Positions 8,580 to 17,462 of a DNA stretch of 64,000 nucleotides are shown here, piece after piece. Source of the stretch: CAVXHQ01 sp963789535 (GTDB taxonomy: Bacteria > Pseudomonadota > Alphaproteobacteria > Rhodobacterales > Rhodobacteraceae); contig CAWBKU010000005.1 of NCBI GenBank assembly GCA_963789535.1, positions 1,488,001 through 1,552,000 of the forward strand. Direction: 5' to 3'. Position numbers and translations under genes: made by a program. Under the pieces are notes generated by a model, which saw nothing but the letters and a program-made list of their open reading frames with translations, was not told where the DNA came from and did no database searches. Positions within the stretch are counted from its first letter, which is position 1. Each line of letters starts with the position of its first letter.

Positions 8580-9344
8580 TCAGAGCCGGATCGTCGAAAT
8601 CAGCCGGCCATAGTCCGCCGCCCGCGCATGCGTTGCCCGGCGATAGCTGTAGAACCGTTCCGGGGCCGAAAACGTGCAATGCCCGGTCCAGTCGGCCTCG
8701 GCCACCCCTGCCGCCATCAGGGCGCGCAGGCCATAACCGGGCAGGTTGAAATGCAGGCGGTCGCCCTGACCCTGGGTAAAGAAGCGCAGGGCATCGGGGT
8801 CGTCGCCGGTGATCTCGTCGAGGAACTCGGGCCCGACCTCGTAGGCCCCGAACGAGATGCAGGGGCCGATCACCGCGCGGATCGCCGAGCGGTCGGCGCC
8901 GAGGCCCTCCATCGCCGCGACCGTCGCCTCCAGCACGCCCGCCTTCGCCCCTTTCCAGCCCGCATGCGCGGCACCGATCACCCCCGCCTCGGCGTCGGCG
9001 AGCAGGACCGGCTGGCAATCGGCGGTGAGGATCGACAGGGCCACGCCCGGCACCGCCGTCACGAGGGCGTCGGCGCGCGGTCGCGGTGCACCGGGCGCGG
9101 GCGCCTCATGCAGCACCACCACCTCGGCCGAGTGCACCTGATGCACGCCGACCAGCGCCTCGGGGGGCACGTCCATCGCGGCGGCCACCCGCGCGCGGTT
9201 GATCGCCACCGCCTGTGCCTGATCGCTGCTGCCGGTGCCGCAGTTCAGCCCCTGGAACACGCCGGACGAGGCGCCGCCCGCGCGCCCGAAGAACCCGTGG
9301 CGTAGCGGAAACAGGCAGTCGGAGGTGATGATGTCGAGCGTCAT
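8580..9344 (-). CDS. pgeF: Peptidoglycan editing factor PgeF (YfiH/laccase-domain family)
   Basis: A 254-residue Cu-oxidase_4/YfiH protein. The family has been described as multicopper-oxidase-like, as a purine nucleoside phosphorylase, and as an editing factor that removes misincorporated L-Ser from muropeptides. Motifs seen are VHQVHSAEVV, the metal-site stretch IGAAHAGWKGAKAGVLE, and VIGPCISFGAYEVG; the C-terminus ends YSYRRATHARAADYGR. The ATG at 9344 follows GAGG at five-base spacing. It is the third gene of a leftward run lgt, methyltransferase, pgeF, a conserved alphaproteobacterial order, 40 bases after the methyltransferase. Confidence 0.93.
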   Translation of the reverse strand: MTLDIITSDCLFPLRHGFFGRAGGASSGVFQGLNCGTGSSDQAQAVAINRARVAAAMDVPPEALVGVHQVHSAEVVVLHEAPAPGAPRPRADALVTAVPGVALSILTADCQPVLLADAEAGVIGAAHAGWKGAKAGVLEATVAAMEGLGADRSAIRAVIGPCISFGAYEVGPEFLDEITGDDPDALRFFTQGQGDRLHFNLPGYGLRALMAAGVAEADWTGHCTFSAPERFYSYRRATHARAADYGRLISTIRL

Positions 9345-9384
9345 CGGGGCCTCTGGCATTCGGGGACGCGGGCCGCGGTCCGTT

Positions 9385-10446
9385 TCAAGCGGCAAAGCCG
9401 GGGGGCACCGGGCCGCCGACGGGGTAAAAGGCGAGCGCCTTGAAAATCTGGCCCATTTCGCCCGGGTGGGTCAACCGCCGATGTGCGGCGACATGGTTCT
9501 CCAGCGCCGCACCGCGCAAGCCGTGCGCCAGAACCTGCGCCCGCTGCCCGATCCCGAGGCGCTCCAGGAAAATCCCCTGCGGCACCAACCTGCTGTGCGC
9601 CGCCCCTGCCGCCGTGGCGGCCCCGGCCAGCACCTCGAAATCGACGTGCGCCGTCAGGTCGGCGGCCCCCGGCGTGATAAGCGGGTCGGCACGCGCATGG
9701 CCGCGCAGCGCCTGCACGGTATCGCCAAGGCTGCGCCAATCGCCATAGTCCACGACGAGTGCCACCCCCCCCCGCGCCGCGATCCGCCGCGCGATTTCCG
9801 CCGCGACCGCTCCCGCGGCAGGGCAATGCTCGACCAGATCGCCGTCCCGCGTATCGTCCAGCCGGTGCGCCAGCATCGCCACCGGCGCGGCCTCGGTCAG
9901 GCCCCAGGACAGGGCGCCCCCGGACAGCCCCACCACCCGCTCGCGCCAGCCGGCACCGTCGCGCACGAACTGCCGGACCGGCAGCGCGTCGAAGAACTCG
10001 TTCGCGACGAGATAGAGCGGCGCGTCGGGCAGGGTGGCGACCGTGTCGTGCCAGATCGCCCCCGGATGGCGCACCTTCTGAACCGCGCGCAGCGCAGGCG
10101 ACGCCTCGACGAAATGCACCTCTGCCGCCGCCAGAAATCCCGGAACCCCGGCTGCGGCGCGCAGCGCGTCGGCCATGGACGTCCCGTGCCCCGGCCCAAG
10201 TTCCGCCAGCACGATCCGCCCGGGCGCGCCTTGGTCGCGCCAAGCCTGCGCGATGCACAGGCCCAGCAGTTCCCCGAACATCTGGCTGATCCCGGGGGCG
10301 GTGACGAAATCGCCTCCGGCCCCGAGCGGATCGCGCGTCGCATAGTATCCCTCGGCGGGATCGAAGAGGCAGGTCTGCATATAGTCGGCGACCGTCATCG
10401 GCCCGGTCTGCACGATCCGCGCCGCAAGCCGCGCGGCCAGCGTCAC
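9385..10446 (-). CDS. SAM-dependent methyltransferase, MidA/NDUFAF7 family
   Basis: A 353-residue class I methyltransferase homologous to mitochondrial NDUFAF7, which methylates an Arg of complex I subunit NDUFS2; in bacteria the substrate is inferred. Motifs are GYYATRDPLGAGGDFVTAPG near the start, the SAM-binding ELGPGHGTSMADALR, and NEFFDALPVRQFV. The GTG start (10444-10446) overlaps the lgt stop as GTGA, so the two are translationally coupled. Reading frame and family length both argue for this GTG, although a longer open frame continues upstream inside lgt. Confidence 0.92.
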   Translation of the reverse strand: MTLAARLAARIVQTGPMTVADYMQTCLFDPAEGYYATRDPLGAGGDFVTAPGISQMFGELLGLCIAQAWRDQGAPGRIVLAELGPGHGTSMADALRAAAGVPGFLAAAEVHFVEASPALRAVQKVRHPGAIWHDTVATLPDAPLYLVANEFFDALPVRQFVRDGAGWRERVVGLSGGALSWGLTEAAPVAMLAHRLDDTRDGDLVEHCPAAGAVAAEIARRIAARGGVALVVDYGDWRSLGDTVQALRGHARADPLITPGAADLTAHVDFEVLAGAATAAGAAHSRLVPQGIFLERLGIGQRAQVLAHGLRGAALENHVAAHRRLTHPGEMGQIFKALAFYPVGGPVPPGFAA

Positions 10447-11324
10447 CGCGTCCGCGCCCGCGCGATCACCCAGATCCCGACCGCGATCATCGGTAGCGTC
10501 AGGAGTTGCCCCATCGTCAGGCCCCAGCCGCCCCACTGGACCGCCAGCCCCAGCGGGTTGCCGGGGCCCTGGAATTGCGCATCGGGCTGACGCACGAACT
10601 CGACCGCGAACCGCGACAGGCCATAGCCCAGGAAGAACACCCCCGACAGGAGCCACGGACGCCTCAGCGCGCCGCCCCGGAACGCGAGCCAGCAGAGCAC
10701 CACGAGCAGCACCAGCCCCTCCAGTGTTGCCTCGTAAAGCTGCGAGGGATGGCGCGCGCACAGCGTCGCGACCGTCGCGCAGGACTGCGCCGCCTCGCCC
10801 GGAAAGATCACGCCCCAGGGCAGCGTCGTGGGCCGCCCCCACAGCTCGGCATTGATGAAATTCGCGATCCGCCCGAGCAGGAGGGCGGGCGGCGTGGCCA
10901 GCGCGATGGTATCGGCGGCGGAGCCCAGCGGGATGCCGTGACGGCGCGAGAAGATCCAGATGGCAAGGACGACGCCGATGAACCCGCCGTGAAACGACAT
11001 CCCCCCCTCCCAGATGATCGGGATCTCGAGCGGATTTGCGAGGTAATAGGCAGGCTTGTACAGAATCACATAGCCCAGCCGCCCGCCGCCGATGATCCCG
11101 ACCACGATCCAGGTCAGCAGGTTCTCGAGCTGTTCGGGGCTCATCGCGGGCACGCCGTCGCGCCAGAGTGCCGCGCGTTTCAGGGCCGCATTGGCGATCC
11201 GCCACCCGATCAGGATGCCGACGATATAGGCCAGCGCATACCAGCGCAGCGCAAAGTCGAAGCCGAAGAGATCGATGCTGAAGATCTCGGGGCTGATGTT
11301 CGGGAAAGGGATACCTGTCTGCAT
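10443..11324 (-). CDS. lgt: Prolipoprotein diacylglyceryl transferase
   Basis: A 293-residue inner-membrane enzyme that transfers diacylglycerol from phosphatidylglycerol to the lipobox Cys of prolipoproteins. Several hydrophobic segments are visible. The Lgt signature GRIANFINAELWGRPT (R-x3-N-x2-N-x-E) lies in the middle, with HPSQLYEATLEG after it; the invariant WEGGMSFHGGFIG is also present. The ATG at 11324 is divergent from ubiK across 107 bases. The following methyltransferase gene overlaps its stop. Confidence 0.96.
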   Translation of the reverse strand: MQTGIPFPNISPEIFSIDLFGFDFALRWYALAYIVGILIGWRIANAALKRAALWRDGVPAMSPEQLENLLTWIVVGIIGGGRLGYVILYKPAYYLANPLEIPIIWEGGMSFHGGFIGVVLAIWIFSRRHGIPLGSAADTIALATPPALLLGRIANFINAELWGRPTTLPWGVIFPGEAAQSCATVATLCARHPSQLYEATLEGLVLLVVLCWLAFRGGALRRPWLLSGVFFLGYGLSRFAVEFVRQPDAQFQGPGNPLGLAVQWGGWGLTMGQLLTLPMIAVGIWVIARARTR

Positions 11325-11431
11325 GGCGCAGAGCCTTGGTCGCAGGTCGCGGCGAAGTCAACCTGCCGCCGACCACTTGTTCGCGATGGCCGCCACGCCC
11401 ATATTAACCCCGGAGCAACACCGAGGTTCCC

Positions 11432-11677
11432 ATGCAAAGCCGCAACCGCATCTTCGACGATCTGAGCCAACTGATGACCAATGCCATGGGCGTGGCCCAG
11501 GGCGCCCGCGACGAGGCGAATACGGCGATGAAGTCGCTGATGGACCGCTGGCTGGCGGACCGCGATTTCGTGACGCGCGAGGAATTCGACGCCGTCCGCG
11601 CCATGGCGCAAAAGGCCCGCGAAGAGAACGATGCCCTCAGGGCCCGGCTCGACGCGATGGAAAACAGGGCTGGCTGA
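11432..11677 (+). CDS. ubiK: Ubiquinone biosynthesis accessory factor UbiK (BMFP family)
   Basis: An 81-residue, largely coiled-coil protein. UbiK helps the UbiJ-linked lipid-binding complex in ubiquinone synthesis. The sequence follows the family pattern: an N-terminal NRIFDDLSQLMTNAMGVAQG amphipathic helix, then DFVTREEFDAVRAMAQKAREEN and a heptad-rich C-terminus. It is divergent from lgt and converges on the DksA-like gene only six bases away, with no room for a hairpin. Confidence 0.88.
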   Translation: MQSRNRIFDDLSQLMTNAMGVAQGARDEANTAMKSLMDRWLADRDFVTREEFDAVRAMAQKAREENDALRARLDAMENRAG

Positions 11678-11682
11678 GCCGC

Positions 11683-11952
11683 CTATTTGAGCTGACTGTC
11701 CTTCGAGCCGCGCCGGTTGATCCCGGCACGGGCGACGAACCTCGCGTCGCGCTCCTTCTGGCAGTCGATGCAGATCTTGACACCCGGCACCGCCGCGCGC
11801 CGCGCCTGCGGGATCGGCTCGTCACATTCGGCACAGGTCTCGCGGCTGGCGCCTACCGGCCCGCGCCGCGCCTGCATCCGCTTCAACTCGTCGGCGATCG
11901 ACGCCGCGATCTGTTCCTCGACCGCGCCGTCGCGTGCCCATCCGCCTGCCAT
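11683..11952 (-). CDS. DksA/TraR-type C4 zinc finger protein
   Basis: An 89-residue protein with a C-terminal four-Cys zinc finger (CAEC at about 40-43 and CIDC at 61-64) after a helical N-terminus with EEQIAASIADELKRM. Short TraR-like proteins resemble the tip of DksA and can bind the RNA polymerase secondary channel; this one lacks the long coiled coil, so regulation is only inferred. The linker DEPIPQARRAAVPG is typical of the family. Translation starts at the ATG at 11952. A family C repeat lies just upstream. Confidence 0.85.
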   Translation of the reverse strand: MAGGWARDGAVEEQIAASIADELKRMQARRGPVGASRETCAECDEPIPQARRAAVPGVKICIDCQKERDARFVARAGINRRGSKDSQLK

Positions 11953-11974
11953 TGCCTCACCTTTCCTTCTTTGG

Positions 11975-12021
11975 GTCCGAAATATTCCGGGGGGTTCCAA
12001 AGGGGGGCTGGCCCCCCTCTG
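11975..12021. repeat. Family C intergenic repeat (C1)
   Basis: The element reads GTCCGAAATATTCCGGGGGG, followed by a GGGGGGCTGGCCCCCC hairpin. It sits between the M42 peptidase stop and the DksA-like start, both leftward. Its reverse complement matches the element at 38999, and a variant lies at 48781. The strong GC hairpin could terminate the peptidase transcript. Confidence 0.6.
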
Positions 12022-12047
12022 CCACGACCCGCCCCCGGGTGCCGTCC

Positions 12048-13085
12048 TCAGAATTCCGCCAGATAGGCCACCAGAATATCCCGCGCCGCCTTGAGGTCGC
12101 CCTCGTCGATCATCTCGGTCACGGTATGGATATAGCGCGTCCCCACGGTGATACCGATCGCGCGCGCGCCCGCTGCCGCCTGTTGCGCCGCCGCCCCGTC
12201 CTGACCGCCCGAGGCCAGCATCGTGCGCTGGTAGGGGATCTTCTTCTTTACCGCCAATGCCTCGATCTCGCCCACCAGTGCCTTGTCGGCGATGAACGAG
12301 CCGTCGCGGATGTGCAGGCCAAAGCCGTCGCCCTGTTTCGTCGTGCGGTCCTTGTCGGGGATGCCCGGCGTGTCGCAGGCCAGCGTCACGTCGATGCCGA
12401 GGCCGATGTCGGGCCTGATCGCATAGGACGCGGTGCGCGCGCCGCGCAGGCCGACCTCTTCCTGCGCCGTGAACGCCACGTGGATCTCTGCCCCGCGCCC
12501 CTTCTTTCCCAGACCGCGAATGGCCTCGATCCCCAGCCAGCAGGCGACGCGGTTGTCGAGCGCCTTGCTCACCAGCTTGTCGCCCATCCTGCGGAACGGC
12601 TCGTCCATCACCACGAAATCGCCGATCCGGATATGGTCCGCCGTCTTTTCGCCCATGCCGGTGTCGATGAAGAACTCGCCGACCTCCGGCACCTTCTTGC
12701 GGTCCTCGGGTGACGAGATGTGGATCGGCTTGCCGCCGGGGTTCATCACGCCCGGATAGTCGCCGGTATCCGTGCACACCAGCACGCGGCGCGAGAACAG
12801 GTTGCGCGGATCGAAGCCGCCGACCGGCAGGACGTGCAGATAGCCCTTGTCGGTGATGTGGCTGACGAGGAACCCGATCTCGTCCATGTGGCACAGCAGC
12901 ATGACGCGCAACGGGTTCTTCACCTTCCTGTCGGCATCGCGCCGGCAGAGCAGCGAGCCCATCGGGTCGACCGTGACCGCGTCGAACAGCCCCTTGACCT
13001 CTTCCTCGATCAGCGACCGGACCCGGCCCTCGTTGCCCGGCACGCCGGGGGTTTCGCACAGGCGTTTCAGCAGGTCGATGTTCAT
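12048..13085 (-). CDS. M42 family metallopeptidase (aminopeptidase/endoglucanase-like)
   Basis: A 345-residue di-zinc peptidase of the M42/M20 fold, expected to be cytoplasmic and to trim peptides from their N-terminus. Motifs include ETPGVPGNEGRVR at the start, LLCHMDEIGFLV (metal-binding HxD), DNRVACWLG, FTAQEEVGLRGA (the catalytic EE pair) and CDTPGIPDKD. The length is normal for the family. The ATG at 13085 gives the standard N-terminus MNIDLLKRLCETPG; longer in-frame starts read into low-complexity sequence. Confidence 0.93.
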   Translation of the reverse strand: MNIDLLKRLCETPGVPGNEGRVRSLIEEEVKGLFDAVTVDPMGSLLCRRDADRKVKNPLRVMLLCHMDEIGFLVSHITDKGYLHVLPVGGFDPRNLFSRRVLVCTDTGDYPGVMNPGGKPIHISSPEDRKKVPEVGEFFIDTGMGEKTADHIRIGDFVVMDEPFRRMGDKLVSKALDNRVACWLGIEAIRGLGKKGRGAEIHVAFTAQEEVGLRGARTASYAIRPDIGLGIDVTLACDTPGIPDKDRTTKQGDGFGLHIRDGSFIADKALVGEIEALAVKKKIPYQRTMLASGGQDGAAAQQAAAGARAIGITVGTRYIHTVTEMIDEGDLKAARDILVAYLAEF

Positions 13086-13368
13086 GGCGGGCGGCTCCGG
13101 CTGGGAAGGGGACGGGACCAATGTGGAACTCCGCCCGTCCGGGCGCAAGAGGCGGCGCGCTGCGGCCCCGGCGGCCAAATCCCTGCACCGCAACGCTTAT
13201 CCCCAGAAAACCGCTTTACAGAAGGGTGCCGTCGGCGCACAATATAGGGTAGGAACGGACCGAAAACGCCACCGTTCCTAGCGCCCGGCCCGACAGGAGG
13301 GAGCCGCCCCGAGGGGCCGCTTCACGGACCGGACGACATAAAAAGGCGAAACAGATGAGGGCGAGCAG

Positions 13369-13872
13369 ATGGCACTCACGAGCCGGGCCTATGGGACGGA
13401 TGAACTTCATCCGATTGATATCGTTGAATCATTGGCGGAACATCACGCCTGGGAATTCGACCGCATCGCCGAGGACCAGATCGCCATGGCGGTCGTGGGC
13501 CAGTGGCGGACCTATTCGATCACGCTGGCCTGGTCGTCCTGCGACGAGACGCTGCGGCTGATCTGCACGTTCGAGATGGAGCCGCCGAAAAAGCGGATGG
13601 CCGAACTGTTCGAGATGCTCAATTCGGTCAACGACCTGTGCTGGTCGGGCAATTTCACCTGGTGGGAGGAACAGCGCCTGATGGTGTTCCGCTATGGCCT
13701 CGTGATGGGCGCCGAGCACGGCGTCGAGACCGACCAGATCGACACGATCATCGGCAGCGCGGTCGCCGCCTGCGAGCGGTTCTATCCGGCGTTTCAACTC
13801 GTTACATGGGCGGACCGCACGCCCGCCGACGCGCTTCAGGTCGCGATGGCCGAGGCCTACGGGCGCGCCTGA
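13369..13872 (+). CDS. YbjN domain-containing protein
   Basis: A 167-residue protein with the YbjN (type III secretion chaperone-like) fold, common and conserved in Rhodobacteraceae but of unknown function. Recognisable stretches are AEHHAWEFDRIAEDQIAMAVVGQW, cut here at the conserved Trp-Glu pair, FEMEPPKKRMAELFEMLNSVND and LVMGAEHGVETDQID. A ribosome binding site GAGGGCGAG lies a few bases before the ATG. It stands alone upstream of proC, separated by a repeat-like stretch. The 283 bases upstream contain nothing I recognise. Confidence 0.85.
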   Translation: MALTSRAYGTDELHPIDIVESLAEHHAWEFDRIAEDQIAMAVVGQWRTYSITLAWSSCDETLRLICTFEMEPPKKRMAELFEMLNSVNDLCWSGNFTWWEEQRLMVFRYGLVMGAEHGVETDQIDTIIGSAVAACERFYPAFQLVTWADRTPADALQVAMAEAYGRA

Positions 13873-13880
13873 GGCAGGTC

Positions 13881-13920
13881 GCGGAGCCTCCGACGGGGAT
13901 AATTGGAGCCAGAAGCACGG
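13881..13920. repeat. Family C/B-like intergenic repeat (C3)
   Basis: The stretch GCGGAGCCTCCGACGGGGAT, followed by AATTGGAGCCAGAAGCA, resembles the widespread Rhodobacteraceae intergenic motif GGAGCCTCCGGCGGGGATATTTGGGGCCA. The opening GGAGCCTCCG is shared with the elements at 51281 and 54903. It lies between the YbjN gene and proC. Confidence 0.5.
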
Positions 13921-14011
13921 GAGGCGACGTCTCTCGGGGGCGGCGCGCCTGCTGCTGTTGTCTGTCCCGGCGGCGCGTCCTAGTCTCGCGGGAAATTTCG
14001 GGGAGACTTCG

Positions 14012-14836
14012 ATGACGGACAGGACGCTCGCGACCGGCGACCTCGCGGCGCGCGGCCTCGTGCTGCTCGGTTGCGGCAAGATGGGCTCGGCGATGCTGGC
14101 GGGTTGGCTGGCGCGCGGGCTGCCGCCCGGGTCGGTCTGGGTCATCGACCCTGCACCCTCGGCGTGGCTGCGGGCGCAGGGCGTGCGTCTGAACGAGGAC
14201 TTGCCCGACAGCCCGGCGGTGGCCCTCATCGCGGTGAAGCCGCAGATGATGGGCGCCGCCCTGCCGCAGGTGCAGGCGCTGGGGACGGGCACCCTGTTCA
14301 TATCGGTGGCGGCGGGCACGCCGATGTCGGCGTTCGAGGCGGCGTTCGGCGCCGTGCCGGTGGTGCGGGCGATGCCCAATACGCCCGCCGCCATCGGGCG
14401 CGGGATCACCGCGATCATCGGCAATGCGCGCACGGGCGAGGGCGACCTTGCGCTGGCCGAGACGCTGCTCTCGGCAGTGGGGCAGGTGGTGCGCCTCGGG
14501 GACGAGGGCCAGATCGACGCGGTGACGGGCCTGTCCGGCTCCGGCCCGGCCTATGTGTTCCACCTGATCGAGTGCATGGCGGCGGCGGGCGCGGCGCAGG
14601 GCCTCGCACCGGATCTGGCGATGACGCTGGCCCGCGCGACGGTGGCCGGCGCGGGCGCGCTGGCCGAGGCGGCGGACGAGACCCCGGCGCAGTTGCGCGC
14701 CAACGTGACCTCGCCGAACGGCACGACGCAGGCGGGGCTCGCGGTGCTCATGGACGAAGATGCCGGCCTGCCGCCGCTGATCGCGCGGACGGTGGCGGCG
14801 GCGGCGGCCCGGTCGCGGGAGCTGGCGCATGGCTGA
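14012..14836 (+). CDS. proC: Pyrroline-5-carboxylate reductase
   Basis: A 274-residue enzyme for the last step of proline synthesis, reducing P5C to proline with NAD(P)H. Motifs are the Rossmann GCGKMGSAMLAGWL at the N-terminus, VVRAMPNTPAAIGRG, and the C-terminal LSGSGPAYVFHLIE with TSPNGTTQAGL, which form the dimer and substrate site. The ATG at 14012 follows GGGGAG. It overlaps csaA by eight bases, and csaA overlaps the next gene, so the three form a tight operon. Confidence 0.95.
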   Translation: MTDRTLATGDLAARGLVLLGCGKMGSAMLAGWLARGLPPGSVWVIDPAPSAWLRAQGVRLNEDLPDSPAVALIAVKPQMMGAALPQVQALGTGTLFISVAAGTPMSAFEAAFGAVPVVRAMPNTPAAIGRGITAIIGNARTGEGDLALAETLLSAVGQVVRLGDEGQIDAVTGLSGSGPAYVFHLIECMAAAGAAQGLAPDLAMTLARATVAGAGALAEAADETPAQLRANVTSPNGTTQAGLAVLMDEDAGLPPLIARTVAAAAARSRELAHG

Positions 14837-15170
14837 GATCACCTACGAGGATTTCCTGAAGGTCGACATCCGCGCCGGTCGCGTGGTGCGCGCGGAACCC
14901 TACCCGGAGGCGCGCAAGCCCGCGATCAAGCTCTGGATCGATTTCGGCGGCGAGATCGGCGAGAAGAAATCCTCGGCGCAGATCACCGCCCATTATACGC
15001 CCGAGGCGCTGGTCGGGCGTCAGGTGCTCGCGGTGGTGAACTTTCCGCCGCGCCAGATCGGCAGGTTCCTCTCCGAGGTGCTGGTGCTGGGCGTGTCGGA
15101 TGCGGATGGCGGGATCGTGCTGGTGGCGCCCGATGCGCTGGGCGCGGTCGACGGCGGGCGGATGCATTGA
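14829..15170 (+). CDS. csaA: tRNA-binding protein, CsaA/YgjH family
   Basis: A 113-residue OB-fold protein matching CsaA: ITYEDFLKVDIRAGRVVRAE at the start, KPAIKLWIDFG, EKKSSAQITAHYTPEALVG and VVNFPPRQIGRFLSEVLVLG. CsaA has been described as a tRNA-binding, chaperone-like protein. It is co-directional and overlapping with proC (8 bases) and with the following dehydrogenase (TTG start inside the TGA stop region), so it is read from one message. Confidence 0.93.
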   Translation: MAEITYEDFLKVDIRAGRVVRAEPYPEARKPAIKLWIDFGGEIGEKKSSAQITAHYTPEALVGRQVLAVVNFPPRQIGRFLSEVLVLGVSDADGGIVLVAPDALGAVDGGRMH

Positions 15171-16133
15171 GGAAGGTGCTGCTGACACGCGCGTTTCCGG
15201 ACGCGACGCTGGCGGCGGCGCGGGCGCGCTTCGCGGTGACGGCGCGGGATGCCGACGCGGGGCTGACGCCTGCCGAGGCCGCGCAGGCGCTGTGCGCCTA
15301 CGACGCGATCCTGACGACGCTGGGCGACGGCTTTACCGCCGACGCCTTCGCCGCGGCGGGGGCGATGCTGCGGACGCGGGTGCTCGCGAATTTCGGGGTC
15401 GGATATAACCACATCGACGTGGCCGCCGCGCGGGCGGCGGGGGTGGCGGTGTCGAACACGCCCGACGTGGTGACGGAGGCGACCGCGGACATCGCGATGA
15501 CGCTGATGCTTGCGGTGTGCCGCCGCGCCGGCGAGGGCGAGCGGCTGGTGCGGGCGGGCACCTGGACCGGCTGGGCGCCGACGCAGATGCTCGGGCTGCA
15601 TGTCACCGGCAGGACCGTGGGGATCGTGGGCTATGGCCGGATCGGACAGGCCGTCGCGCGGCGCTGTCACGGCGGATTCGGGATGCAGGTGCTCTATTTC
15701 AACCGGTCCGAAAGGGCGGGCGCCGTGCCTGCACGGCGGGTCGCGCGGTTGGCCGACCTGATGGCACAGGCGGACATCGTCGTGATCTGCGTGCCCGGCG
15801 GCGGCGCGGCGATCGGGCCTGATCGACGCGGATGCACTGGCCGCGATGAAGCCGACGGGCGTGCTGGTGAACGTCGCGCGCGGCGACGTGGTGGACGAGG
15901 GCGCACTGATCGCGGCTCTGACCAAGGGCCGGATCGCGGGCGCGGGCCTCGACGTCTATGCCGCCGAACCGCTGGTGCCCGAGGCGCTGCGCGCCCTCGA
16001 GAATGTCGTGCTGCTGCCGCATCTGGGGACTGCCGCCCTCGAGGTGCGCACGGCGATGGGGCAGATGGCGCTCGACAACATCATCGCCTGGGACGAAGGG
16101 CGCGCGCTGCCGCAGGCGGTCGGGGCGGGGTGA
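15167..16133 (+). pseudogene. D-glycerate dehydrogenase/hydroxypyruvate reductase, one frameshift
   Basis: A D-isomer-specific 2-hydroxyacid dehydrogenase split across two frames. The first part covers the substrate lobe (LANFGVGYNHIDV, SNTPDVVTEATADIAM) and the NAD site GIVGYGRIGQAVARR. Near 15811-15820 the frame moves by +1 (or -2), and the protein resumes with MKPTGVLVNVARGDVVDEGAL and the active-site LLPHLGTAALEVRTAMG. Both halves are well conserved, so this is either sequencing error or a recent mutation. The likely start is a TTG at 15167 overlapping the csaA stop; a GTG at 15176 is possible. Such enzymes interconvert glyoxylate/glycolate or hydroxypyruvate/glycerate. Confidence 0.85.
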
Positions 16134-16141
16134 GGGCGGAC

Positions 16142-16203
16142 CCTCTCAGGTGACAAAATCCTCGATTTTGCACCGAGGGGGGAGTTGTTACGGCAACGTG
16201 AAC
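16142..16203. repeat. Family B repeat, long form (B1)
   Basis: This 62-base element lies between the convergent ends of the dehydrogenase and tdk. It contains CCTCTCAGGTGACAAAATC, then CTCGATTTTGCACCGAGG, which pair into a hairpin around CAAAATC/GATTTTG, and then GAGTTGTTACGGCAACGTG. It is nearly identical to the copy at 42871. Position suggests a two-way terminator. Confidence 0.75.
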
Positions 16204-16217
16204 CCGAGGGCGGCGCG

Positions 16218-16805
16218 TCAGGTTCGGGCGGCGTCCATCGCTTCGCGCCAGTGGCGGCGGCACAGCGACAGATAGCGGTCGTTGCCGCCGACCGCGATCT
16301 GGTCGCCCGAGGTGAGCGCCACCCCATCCGCCCCGCGCCGCACCACCATCGTCGCCTTGCGCCCGCAGTGGCAGATCGTGCGCACCTCGCGCATCTCGTC
16401 GGCGATGGCGAGCAGGGCGGCGGACCCGGGAAAGAGCTGCCCGAGGAAATCGACCCGCAGGCCAAAGCACATGACGGGGACGCCGAGGTCGTCGACGGCA
16501 CGGGCAAGCTGCCAGACCTGAACCCCGGTCAGGAACTGCGCCTCGTCGAGGAACACGCAGGCGCAGGGGGCGGCGTCGCGGCGGGCGGCGATCATCGCGA
16601 AAAGGTCGTCCTCGGGCCCGTAGGTGTCGGCGTCCGCACCGATGCCGATCCGGCTCTCGATGCGGCCCGTGCCTGCGCGGTCGTCGAGGCGGGCGGTCAT
16701 GAGATAGGTCTGCATCCCGCGTTCGACGTAGTTGTGCGATGCCTGAAGGAGCACGGTCGACTTGCCCGCGTTCATTGTCGAATAGTTGAAGTAGAGCTTG
16801 GCCAT
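16218..16805 (-). CDS. tdk: Thymidine kinase
   Basis: A 195-residue type II thymidine kinase that phosphorylates thymidine in the pyrimidine salvage pathway. The P-loop is STMNAGKST (residues 9-17), the Walker B-like motif is FLDEAQF, and a zinc finger begins ICHCGRKATMVVR. Length is normal for the family. It stands alone: family B repeat B1 marks its 3' end, and the rightward CII-like gene starts 210 bases upstream. Confidence 0.96.
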   Translation of the reverse strand: MAKLYFNYSTMNAGKSTVLLQASHNYVERGMQTYLMTARLDDRAGTGRIESRIGIGADADTYGPEDDLFAMIAARRDAAPCACVFLDEAQFLTGVQVWQLARAVDDLGVPVMCFGLRVDFLGQLFPGSAALLAIADEMREVRTICHCGRKATMVVRRGADGVALTSGDQIAVGGNDRYLSLCRRHWREAMDAART

Positions 16806-17015
16806 GCGCCGTTCCTACAAGGGCCGGGCCGGGCCGCGCAAGGCACGCCGGAAGGCGGGGGGCGCCCTTCCCCGACACCGCCGGCGCGCAGCGCCCGCCG
16901 GGCCGGCGCAGGGTGCGCGGAGCGCCGCCGGGTCCGATGTCGGATGACATTGGCGTGGCGCGCGAAATATGGGAAAGTGGCCCCGGACGTCCCCATCCGG
17001 GTCGGGAGATACGAC

Positions 17016-17462
17016 GTGAACGGCTATCTGAAGAAGCACACCGAGGCGCTGGTCAAGGACGTCGGCATCGAGGCCGCCTGCAAGCTCACGGGCAAATCGA
17101 AGGCGACGCTGGGGCGGTACTACTCGGCCGACGACGAGCACGCAGACCGGTTCATGCCGGTCGATGCGGTCGCCGCCCTCGAGGCGGCGGCAAGCTATCC
17201 GCACGTCACCTCGGCTCTCGCCGAACTCAAGGGCGCGCGGCTCGATACCGCCGCCGGATCGGGGCGCAACAGTGGCGGCATCAACAGCGACGTCATCACC
17301 CTGTCGCAGCGGTTCGCGACGCTGATGGGGGAATACAACCTGTCGATCCAGGACGGCGTGATCTCGATCAACGAGGCCAAGCGGCTGCTGCGCGAGACCC
17401 TCGAATTGCAGAAGGTGCTGGTCGAGATGAAGCTGCATCTGGAGGAGGAAAAGGGGCGGTGA
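17016..17462 (+). CDS. Conserved hypothetical protein with a phage CII-like N-terminus
   Basis: A 148-residue protein. The N-terminal half (TEALVKDVGIEAACKLTGKS and the following KATLGRYYS) looks like a helix-turn-helix that reads a repeated regulator fold related to phage CII proteins; the C-terminal 60 residues are a likely coiled coil (RFATLMGEYNLSIQDG, then ELQKVLVEMKLHLEEEK). I recall close relatives in Rhodobacterales without known function. The start is a GTG with GGGAGA six bases upstream; longer in-frame reading into the tdk upstream region is not supported. Its stop overlaps the arsH start as GTGA. Confidence 0.75.
   Translation: MNGYLKKHTEALVKDVGIEAACKLTGKSKATLGRYYSADDEHADRFMPVDAVAALEAAASYPHVTSALAELKGARLDTAAGSGRNSGGINSDVITLSQRFATLMGEYNLSIQDGVISINEAKRLLRETLELQKVLVEMKLHLEEEKGR

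Noticed and set aside
16913..17015. Longer N-terminal extension of the CII-like protein
   Set aside because: The sequence upstream of the GTG at 17016 is Arg/Pro low-complexity, and the ribosome site GGGAGA fits the GTG.
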